A stretch of DNA of 64,000 bases. It comes from Mesostigma viride. Taxonomy: Eukaryota > Streptophyta > Mesostigmatophyceae > Mesostigmatales > Mesostigmataceae. The translations under genes were made by a program, and so were the position numbers. Positions 22,801-32,600 of the stretch are shown in pieces. Under the pieces are notes generated by a model, which worked only from the letters and a program-made list of their open reading frames with translations, was not told the origin of the DNA and ran no database searches. Every line of letters begins with the position of its first letter. Position 1 is the stretch's first letter. The stretch spans positions 7,477,116-7,541,115 of the forward strand of contig RPFO01000080.1 of the NCBI GenBank assembly GCA_009746045.1. Reading direction: 5' to 3'.

Positions 22801-24989
22801 CTAATCAATTAACCCCTTATCAACCCCCCAATATACCCCCCCCTCCTCCCCCCCCCCTCCCCCGTGTAACCCCCTACTGTCCCAGGCGGCTACACGGTGC
22901 CCTGCGTCGCCCGCTCCCCCGGCGGCCGCTGCACGCGCCACGACGCCAGCACGGTCGCGCGCAAGATGCCCCCCCGGCTGCAGGCGGCGGCGGACGCCAT
23001 GCTCGACAGCGTGCGGCCGCTGACAATGCTGGCGGGCGTCCCCGGCGACCCGCACCGCCACCGCAGCGTGCCCACGACGGGCTTGTACTGCATCCTCGTC
23101 GCGCTGAGGGAGTGCCGGAGCGTGGACGTGTATGGGGTCGGGGCGGGCACGATCAATCATCGTGATGTCGGGGACTTGGAGTATTTCAAGGACCAGCATT
23201 TCCGGGGGTGGGACGCGCGGCATGACGTGGAGGCCGAGCGCGCGGTGCTTCGCGTGCTGTCGTCCAAGTGGGTCATTTTTTGCCGTTTTCTACCCTATGT
23301 ATTGAGTAGACTGTCTACCGAGTAGTACCCCTGGGTAGGTAGGTGCTTTCCCTGCTGTCCTCCATGTAAGTCTGGTAGTCAGCCTAGTAGTAAGTCTGGT
23401 AGTCAGCCTAGTAGTAAGCCTAGTAGTTTATGGTGTCTATTTTTGGGCTTTACTGACTACTGATAAGTACCCATGGGTGGGAAGGTGCTTGGCGTGCTGT
23501 CGTGCAAGCGGGTGCCTTGTTCTGTCGCTTCTTGGCATTGTATCCGTGCATTGGTCGTGTGTGTCAACATGTGCGTGCGGTCGTGCATGTGGGCCATCTG
23601 TTCCCCTATTCGCAGTTGATGTCGTTAGCAGCCATCATTCGTCCCCACTGCCGTCATGCTTATTATTGCATCGCCACCTCCTGCTGTGCCAGTGGTTACG
23701 TGCCCCCCTCCCCCTCCCCCAAGCCTCGGAAGCCCTTTCTGCTGTGCGCTATCGTCCCCGTGGTGTTTTTTTTTGTTCTCTCTGTTTCCGTGCATTATGG
23801 GCATGTGTTGTGTGGATCGTGGGTGGGTATTGCTGATGATGGTGGTGGCTGTCGTCCAAGCGCGTGCTTTGTTTTGTTGCTTGTAGTAGTATTTATTCAT
23901 GTTGTTGACCTAACTGTTTTTATTGGTTGTACTGTCACTATGCGGCCTGACATCGTCCAAGCAAGTGCTTGGTCCCTTGGCTGTTCTGCTGGTACGTGTA
24001 GGATGCTGATGGGTTGACGTTTTTTGCGGTTTGTCATTCTGTGCGTGCTGTCGTTCAGTTGCATCGTCCATTCCCATTTTCCTGTTGATCGAATAGGACC
24101 GGGCAAATTAGGGGGGGGGGGTTTAAGCCTGTGCTTACTCGGGTGCTTGCTTGGTTAGCAGGAATAGTGGGTGATGGTATGCTTTTGGTGGCAAGAAGGT
24201 AAGGAAAGGGAACGTTCCAGGGAGGAATGATCCTGCCAAAAATAAAGGTATCTCCCGATTTTCTGGCCTGCGCTGGTTGTCTCCTTGGTATCGTTGGTGA
24301 CATGGCAGTGGCAAACCCTTCCGCTGCACCTGTACAAATGGTGTGTTGTTAGGTGATTCCACTTGCCAACATAGTCCACACCGGTTGCGTGTTTGTACCC
24401 TTCTAACGCTGCCACTGTATTTGCATGCCCTGCTCCAAGTGATGCATTCGATAGGTTTTGCACCAAGTCTACTAGTGCTGAAGCTTCTATATGTAGTCCA
24501 GGGGTGAAGCTCTCTATTATTTGTATCTTTTATGTCCCAGAGGAAGGCTTGTCGGTGGACCTGCTTTCTTCAATTGCTGTGCTTGTTTCTGAAATCTTGC
24601 CTCTTGTGAGTTGCTGCACCTTGCTACTTGGGTTTCATACATTCATGTTGGCTCAGAATGCCTTGAGTACCGGCTTCTTCTTGGATGTAATATGGTATCA
24701 CTACAAAGTATTGAGTATTGACTTTTGACCTCTTACTGCTTTTTTGCCCGAATAACATGTCCGCCGTCACGTGTCTATTAATTAATTAATTAATTAATTA
24801 ATTAATTAATTAATTAATTAATTTTTAATTGATTAATTAATATGTCCCTCCATTTCATGCAGATTTTGGAGCGCCATGCTACCCTTCCGAACAGGCGAGC
24901 TGCGGTGGCATAATCCCATTGAAGGGGCTATTGGTGTCAACGAGGATCTGTTTAGCGGGGCACCCTGCACCAGTGGGATCGGGTGCTAG
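16889..24989 (+). CDS. GT29 sialyltransferase-like glycosyltransferase
   Basis: Predicted Golgi type II membrane glycosyltransferase of 307 residues. Exons 16889-17143, 18013-18172, 22886-23267 and 24863-24989 (stop TAG); all junctions keep phase. The start ATG gives a basic tail (1-16) and a membrane segment (about 17-36). The L motif begins at C54 (CSVVGNDSSMRNSSLGHLID..VYRMNFAP) and continues across intron 1 into GYATDVGRRTHTMC. The S motif is PTTGLYCILVALREC..VDVYGVG (about 201-224); a VS-type HDVEAE follows at 251-256. The stem is very short. Green-lineage GT29 members exist although sialic acid is doubtful there, so the donor sugar is unknown. Intron 2 (4.7 kb) carries an LTR relic and a foldback. 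The last exon is chosen by phase only and is the least certain. Confidence 0.85.
17560..17740 (-). repeat. Dispersed repeat fragment, copy 1
   Basis: In intron 1 of the GT29 gene. Its minus-strand reading (HMPPLRAMCYVSSQRSYA) matches a plus-strand reading at about 52600-52755 (HMPLLRDMCYMYSQRRYV), with nucleotide similarity over about 90-150 bp in inverted orientation. The conservation suggests a fragment of a coding mobile element; the family was not recognised. Confidence 0.65.
19424..19655 (+). repeat. CTCTAGG heptanucleotide array
   Basis: About 33 nearly perfect 7-bp units in intron 2 of the GT29 gene, fading at both ends into CTTGGCT/GGATCTT variants. It has the period of plant-type telomere repeats but not their sequence. 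Confidence 0.95.
20416..21042 (+). mobile_element. LTR of a retrotransposon (627 bp)
   Basis: Starts TGTTACGGCC and ends CTTGTAACA, giving the TGTTAC..GTAACA terminal inverted repeat typical of LTRs. One base later comes TGGTATCGGAGG, close to the initiator-tRNA-Met primer binding site of plant Copia/Gypsy elements. No second LTR was found downstream, and the internal region is only short sequence running into a foldback, so this is a truncated or rearranged element. It lies in GT29 intron 2. Confidence 0.75.
21044..21056 (+). promoter_or_regulatory. Primer binding site
   Basis: TGGTATCGGAGGT directly follows the LTR. It differs by one substitution over the first 11 bases from the TGGTATCAGAG signature complementary to plant initiator tRNA-Met. 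Confidence 0.65.
21509..21569. repeat. Perfect 21-bp hairpin
   Basis: Arm 21509-21529 (CGGGGTGGACCGTTGCGGCG plus G) is the exact reverse complement of 21549-21569, with a 19-base loop. It lies in the internal part of the LTR element, 165 bp before the larger foldback. Confidence 0.9.
21735..22275. repeat. 242-bp-arm inverted repeat (foldback) containing a gag-like reading
   Basis: Arms 21735-21976 and 22034-22275 are almost exact reverse complements around a 57-base spacer. Both arms encode, outward to inward, the same basic helical peptide beginning MSQPVA and ending DPISLAKR (Lys/Arg/Glu/Ala-rich). Its place after an LTR and primer binding site suggests the start of a gag region that was inversely duplicated. 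The right edge shows no second LTR. Confidence 0.9.
24763..24842 (+). repeat. TTAA microsatellite with LINE-like junction
   Basis: GTCACGTGTCTATTAATTAA followed by about 12 TTAA units, ending just before the branchpoint region of the last GT29 intron. The same junction occurs at 49833-49855 after a LINE fragment, so this may be a 3' tail of a 5'-truncated insertion. Confidence 0.65.
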
Positions 24990-26617
24990 TGATGGCATTT
25001 GTAGTGGAGATGCAGTTTGATCTCCACAATTGGGGGTAACACAGCAAACTGCTACTGAAACTAAGTAGTATACTTCCCTGCGCTGTGCCTTGGAAAAAGA
25101 AGAGAGATCGAGTCATGTGCGCAAACGCAATGATGTGCTTGTATTATGCCGAAATCTGATCAAATGAATGTGGGCACAATTAACAATGCTTGGTATCATG
25201 GAGCCATGCAACCATGCATGGACCCCGGGGCGGACCCAACCTCAAACATGGCAAGTGAAACTTTGATCCAGGACCACCAGAAGTGACTCGTAGAAGTCCT
25301 TGACTAACTTCGAGTTGTCTCCTGGAAGTTGTGCATTGCACAGAATTACATTTCATCAAACGTTGCATCAAAGAAGCAAATTGCTCAACGGAAAACAACG
25401 TGCAATTTGTTCAAATGTGTCTATTCTAAACCGGGGCCAGTAAAATGCCCTAATTCTGCAGGCCGGGTTTCCACCTACATGCGACATTTGGCTCTACGTA
25501 GTGGGTTGGCCCAGCCTCCAGAAAAGAAGTTGGCTCATGCCAGTTTCTCTACAGCAGTATCAAGCTAGTATGTGTGCACGTACGTACACGCATAAGTCGA
25601 CGACTATGCATGGAGAGACTATACTATACCAGTACATTTCCGTCAACTGGGCACATGTATGCAGACGTTGCATGCATGGCGCCGGTGCCACTTCCATGCA
25701 ACGGATCTCATAATTATAATTAACTGTGTGCAACATTCCCAAGGCTGCATTCTCATAATTCAATCATGTTCAACTACAAAGACTTGCGAATATATGGGGA
25801 CTGCGATCGGCCATATATTAATTAATGAATGAATGAATTAAACTCGTGCTCCCGTTGGGGAGTCACGGAGCCATATACTTTCTGGCATCTGGGCTGTTGA
25901 CTATATACTATATTCTGACGACAGATCTGCAGGCCGGCAGTAAACATGCACATGTTTTATCATCGATCAGGGGCACGGACTGATGCAAAAAATATTTAGT
26001 AGTATGCCAATAAAACCAGTTGCATTTCTTGACAACGAGACAACCGGCATGTAAGCATGATGACTGAGTAGCCAGATACCACAAGGACTCCGACTCCATC
26101 CGTCATTGTACTATAGGTAGCCACGCTACAGGCCTACATGCACGCGTACTCTTTGCCGGATTAAACACATGGGTGGACCATAAAAACAGCGCGTACATGC
26201 AACGTTTCCATCAGTGCTGGCCCCTAAGCCTCTAGGATGTTCACGAACATTTCAGTCGATCTTAGACACATGGCAAGCTTGCAATAGGCATCATACTGCA
26301 TGCCCATGCGGCCAGCATAGCAAACTAGCTGCATGCATATACATCCAGATCTTACTATAGTCTTGCATGCATATACATCCAGATACACATCCATAGCATG
26401 ACCTCGAGGGTTCATGATTTGGGACGTGCTTGGATGACTCGACACAATTGTTTGCACATCCAGCTATAACAGATCGACAGGATGATAACTTAATAAGATT
26501 GGACATCCATCCAGGTCGATCCTCGTAAACACTGGAAAAAGCCTTTAGGACTGTATGGGCCCGCTGCAAGGCCGCGCATCTGCCCAGATAACCACATGTC
26601 GGGCACACAAGTTTCCG
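24990..26617. other. Intergenic region between convergent genes
   Basis: Separates the GT29 stop from the kinesin stop. It contains a TTAATGAATGAATG run and a copy of the hairpin-like repeat at 25845-25873 (GTGCTCCCGTTGGGGAGTCAC), and otherwise AT-balanced unannotated sequence. No gene supported. Confidence 0.5.
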
Positions 26618-29600
26618 TTACTCTTCAGCTCTCAGCATGGCCAGGTGCATGGCACCTACATCAATTTTGCTCGGCACATCACCGCTAATGCCAACACTGC
26701 CGTCCTTCTTGGCGTCTCCTCGTTGGACAGGTTGGCTACTGTCGGCCGCAGCGTGGTGATCAGCTGGCAAGTGAAAGTCCGGCACGCGTGCCGCCGCCTC
26801 CGCAGACCTGGGGGAGCAAACAGCATCAGCCCGGGCAGGCGTGACGCCCTGCCTGCGCATCTGCCGGTGCAAGATGCAGACCTCCTGCGTCAGCATGTCG
26901 TTCCGCATCCGCAGTTCCTTGTTCTCCCTCCACACGTGCGTGAAGGAGGCGGTGAGGTCGGAGACATCCGTGGAGAACAGCTCCTGGCACTCGATGGACA
27001 AGACAGTCCGGATCAGGTCATCCATGGTACCGCTCGTGACTAGTTGACCAGGGGTGGGTGCCACGATGCCTGGTGGACCCTGAGACAGTTCCAGGTCTAG
27101 GAACGGTGTCTCTACGAGCTTGTCGGTCAGGCTCTCCATGCACAGCCTTAGCTCCCGACATTCCTGCACATAGGCACCATTGGGGAAGCATCCAGGGCAT
27201 GGATTGTCATGAGCACCTTGCAAAGTGAAAGCTCCCCCTCTGATGGCCATAGTCATTATCCTGACCAAGCAGACTGCGCTATGCGACGAGCCAGTTCTCA
27301 CAAACTAGGGGTTCATGTACGATAATTTGCCTCGCTAACAAAGACGACCCTTGCCTCGGAAGCCAAGCCGCCAACGTGCACATTTGGTATAATGGGCTTT
27401 GAGTTTATTTGACTACTGACTGACGACGAAGCCACGACGACTAAGCGACTACTAACCAGCGATGGTGACATAAGTGAACTATAATAGCACAGCAACTTGA
27501 TGGACATGCTAGGGGCATCGATCCATGCAATCCAGGTACCCATGCTTCACTCTGCCTGACAATCCGCACTTAAAACCTTTGAAAGTGCAGCACCCTTACC
27601 TGCTCAAGCTGCTCCTCCCTCGAAGTGGTTGGAGCTTCCGCATCGATGCAGTGCAGTCTGCTATCCTCATCAGCACTGGGCTCGGCTTCGCTCCCTGGAC
27701 GAACATGCACCGCAGACGTAGACAGCAGATTGCGAGAGATACAGCCCTCAGTAATACCTGAGCATATGTAAGTTCTAAGTAAGCGTGGCCGCAAACCCTC
27801 TTCATTTTTCTCAGGTCAGAGCGGGCGATCGCCATTTCTACACCTACTGCAAAGGACTCCTTCCTTCAAGGGTGGTTTTCCTGTGTGACACGCCCTATCT
27901 ACTTTTCAGGTCAGCCCGGTCTCCTCTAGGTCTCCATCAGTTCCCTGCTTTGTAAAGATGATTGGTAAAAAGCAAAATGGGAACTGGAGTCTGGATATTG
28001 ACTGCTGTTGTGATGGTGTCATGGAACTTGCTACTGAAACCTCTTTCACTCCAAAGCATTACATAAATGGAAAAAGCACAAAGCGTGGTACCAATAAAAG
28101 AATCCTCAACCCCTAAACAGAACGAAAAGGAAGGAGGGCGTCCTAGCTTCTCTCACTGCCTCAAGTGGGCAGGCCACAGAGGACTCTCTCTGCATCATGG
28201 TGCAGGCCCAACACCCAGGCATACATAGCCAGAACAACACGTGCGAGCCTCTACCTTAATCAACAAAGCTATCAAAATTAAGCTTCTTCTTTACACATTA
28301 ATCAGCAAAAGTAACATCTCAGCCTCAAGAGGCTTGTTTGCACTACCATCCCAGATCTATCATAGTTCCATAACAACTGCCCACAGTACAATGAAACCTA
28401 TGGGGTTCACTAACCTGCGCTGATATGCGCCTGGAGCGCCACCACCTGCGCCTGCAGGGACGCGATGGTCTCCTCTGCCTTCTGCAGGTCCTGCTGCCAC
28501 CGCTCGGTGCTCTTCTCCACATTTATCACTGGCTTGCACACCACGTTCTTGGCCCTGGCCAAGAGGAAGTGGAAAACTAAACGCAAGCACGTTGATACAG
28601 TTAACTGAAGAAAATAGAAACTGGCTCAGGCAGTCAAATTTGAGTCAGGGGCAAGCTTAGGCAAATAAAAAAGATAGGGGCACGCATAGGCAAATCAAAT
28701 CAATACCTTCATCCTCTCTTTTCTCGACCCAGGACAAAGAAAGATATTCAATGGGTATTGGTCACAGTCGCGAACATGGGGCAAGTACAAACTTGAGCGA
28801 CCAGTTGAGGATGAACACGCGCGACTAGTTGAGGATTAACATGGTCGACTAGTTGGGGATGAACACGAGCGACTAGTTGAGGATGAACGCGAGCCACTAT
28901 TTTGAGCTGGATGCTTAAGATGTTCATCCAGCTCAAACTGGTCGCTTAACGGTTAAGATAATGTTCATCCAAAATCAAACTGGGCGCTTAAGATGTTCAT
29001 CCAGCTCAAACTGGTCGCTTAACGGTTAAGATAATGTTCATCCAAAATCAAACTGGGCGCTTAAGATGTTCATCCAGCTCAAACTGGTCGCTTAAGATCT
29101 TCATGCAGCTCAAACTGGTCGCTTAAAATGATGTTCATTCAGCTCAAACTGGTTGCTTGTGATGATGTACATTCAGCTCACACTGGGCGCTCAAGATGTT
29201 CATGCAGCTCAAACTGGGCGCTTAAGATCTTCATGCAGCTCAAACTAGTCGCTCGTGTTCATCCGCTTATGGGCATGTGGGCATTGAATTCAGAACAAGT
29301 AGGGGTAAGCTGTGTTTGCAGAGGGTGAAGTGATGAAGACGCAGGAGACCAAGCCGCAATTGAGCCCATTATGGCATTTCTATGAAGACCAAGCCAAATC
29401 ACTTAGCCCAACTAACACGGTTTTGTAGTGGAAAAGTAGGTCATATCCTTAATGATATTTACTTGTGATAGAAGGTCCCGTTTCGCGCAGTCTCTAAAAC
29501 TGATTTCTAGCCAGTGCCAACACAATACCAATGCGCAGTCAAGACCACAAGCTTCCTGAACCAGCCACCCCAGTGGCAGCAAACACTAAGATTATCACAC

Positions 29601-32600
29601 CTAGACTTTCCCGCGTTCACATGGGTTTAGCACGGACACAATGTGGCCAAGTGTTCCTCGGGATGGTCACACAGCCCAGCCCTTGTAGAGTGAGATTGTG
29701 GGTTTAAAGTTTAACGTGAGCAGATGTAGAGACTTGCCTGGCGCCAAAGCGCAGCGTGGAGAGCGTCTCGGCCACCTCTGAGCTGCTGGGGCTCAGGCAG
29801 CACAGCAGCGTGGTCTTGGAGTTGCCGCCCTGTTCCCCGCGACGTTGTCCAAAGCAAGAGACAATAAAAGTGAGGAACACGCAAAGAAACGAAGGAAGAA
29901 TGGCAAGGGCCTATGGAACGTGAGGGGGAAAATGAGGAAGAAATGCGAGGCAACAATAATGCATGTCATGTGAGATAACATGGCACAATGATACAAGAGC
30001 AGCTGTCACACACAAAAAAACTTAAGCTACGTTCTGGGATCCAGGAAACAGGGTCAGACTCATGCATTCGCCGACTCTGCATTTTCAGAAAGGCAAGGAC
30101 ATGCATGGGACATTGAAAGATGCTGATGAATTTTCCTGGAAATAGCATCATTGACCCAAACACTGATTTCCAGCCCATGCAGATATAGACAGCAAGTACG
30201 TGCCCCCCACCATATCCCAATTTGGTGTTGTTTTTTTACATCGTTGACATTCGACAAGGCTATACGCTTGTCAACAGCAAGTCTATAGAAAACAACGTTC
30301 ACATCAATGAAACATTATGCACATAATGAAATGGGTATTCCTATATAGGACCATTCATGAATATGTCCCCGTCCATGCCTGAAAGAGATGCCGAGCGCTG
30401 ACCCAAGGGCATATATTGAGTAAAAAGTCCACCACTTTACCGAAATTGCTGGTGAACTGTGCAGATGCCAGCTCATACTTGAAATGCACGTCATAATTTC
30501 GGTTTCAATGCCCATGAACCCAGAATACCATACATCTCTTAATCGCCATACTCACCAGGGACTGCTGGAGACACCTGCACGGTGAAAATTCAGTAAGCAG
30601 GAAGACAACGTGCATGAAAAACACAAGGTTAGAAAAGCAGACAAAGGAGTCGTCCTAGCTGCTGGGTAGCACACGCAGGGCAGAGACCAAGCATTCTCCT
30701 GCGTATAATTAGCATACTATTCAATCACTTTGACGTTGCGTGTAAAATTGTAATATTGGAATGTCGGCTAGTCTCAAAGCACCTGGCCTTAGGGTGTCGA
30801 GTCCATATCATGCATCATATGGCCCATTCCGTTGATTACTTTCTCAACAAAGCCACTTCTCATCATGAGCAAAACAGCAGGCTATCCTTCCGCAAGTAAA
30901 TACGAGAATAGACAAAGCAGCAGGCACGGAAGCAGTGCTTGCAATGAGGTAGCTGACAAGCCAAACCAAACTGGACTTGCTACCCAAACCCAACAGGACT
31001 AAGACTTCATAACGTCACTTCTGCAGCACTACGCACATCTGCCTATGTGCAACTAACAAATGACTAGCTATTCTAGCTTAAAAAAAAAAAAAAAAAAAAA
31101 AAAGCTCGTTCATATACTCTATGCCCATCTTAACCAAGATTCAACTGACCTTGTCAGCTTGGAGTCCCTGTATGGGATATGTGTGCTGCGACCTGAGACA
31201 GCAAACATGAACAAGTCATTGATCACAAGCACCGTCCAGGTGTTAGCAATGCCCAAAACTCATCTATATGCCAGAGAAACGCATGTGCTGCCATATCCTA
31301 TCATATGCTACCATGTGATCACTTGATACCTGGCACTGGAAGCCATCAATGACATGCAACATGGCCAAAGTATTATCACCTGCCTTATATCACGGGCTAC
31401 TAGCAAAGTTGCATTGCTGGCTACCAGCAAACTTGCCATCTGATGGACTGCATGGACATGCTGGCCTGATGGCGCTAGCTCCGCTTCTATTATTGACCCT
31501 TTCACGAGCAGAGTCATTCAAAAGGCATTTATCAAGCAAACAATACTCTACTCGGGCTGCCATGGCATGTCGTTGGGAAGTACGATCAGGATGAACGTCC
31601 CTTCTAAACTTCCCACCTGTTTGGGAGCACCTATAAGGCACGGGGCAATGACTCACCGCCGGATAACCCCGAGATAACGTTCTCATAAGCAGATAGACTC
31701 TGGTTGATGTTGGTGGTTTGCCGCATCCATCACATATGTGCTACAGTATAACCTACCCCATCCACCACCCAGTACCCACCATCCGACAGCCCTGAGATCA
31801 CGTTCCCGAGTGCGGATAGACTCTGGTTGATGTTGGTGGCCTCCAGCAACGTGCTGCCTTTCGCGCCTGTCTTCTTGCACTGGGGACCCACGGGCAGTGG
31901 CCAAGCGCAGGGCAGTATCCGAAGGAGCAGGCATATAGCATTTTAATGGTTGAAAGAGATTGCAAATGTTTCCTGCTCATTAATCGAGGTTGATTTGAAG
32001 GCCATTAACATCCAGTAGCTTCAGATGACTCCGTTTGGACATGATGGAGCTCACTTGGGAATGCTTTGCGCCCTTTACAACGTAGGGTCGCTGACCATCC
32101 TTGCCGCTGCACAGTAGCAGGCCCCAAGCTTGCTTGCTCGGCCACGCAAAAATGGCCACAAAGTTTGGGGTCTCATAAACTTTATATTGTCTTGTCAGAG
32201 CCAGATGCCAGGCAGTATGTGGAAGTAAAATCGAAAAAGAATGGCAGGGTATCCCCCAGGCAGGGGCCCAGTTGCTCTATTTAAGAATAATATATAAAAA
32301 ATAGGTAAACCAATAATCATAGTAATAATGGCAACTCACTTTTTCTTCTCAATCTGGCATGCCTTACCTTCTCACTCCCTGCCAGATCCACCATGTAGAG
32401 CCGCCCCGTGGTCACCATGCCGTCGTTGCGGTTGATGGCCTGGCACATGATGATGAAGATGACGTGCGAGCGGCTGCTCTTGGCATTCATGTCTACACTT
32501 GGAGAATTTTGATGTACATGGCACCATCAGTGTGGCCAAGCAAGATGGGCTGGTCAAGGGAAAACCGGCTATAAATAAACATCATTTTGACGAAAGATAT

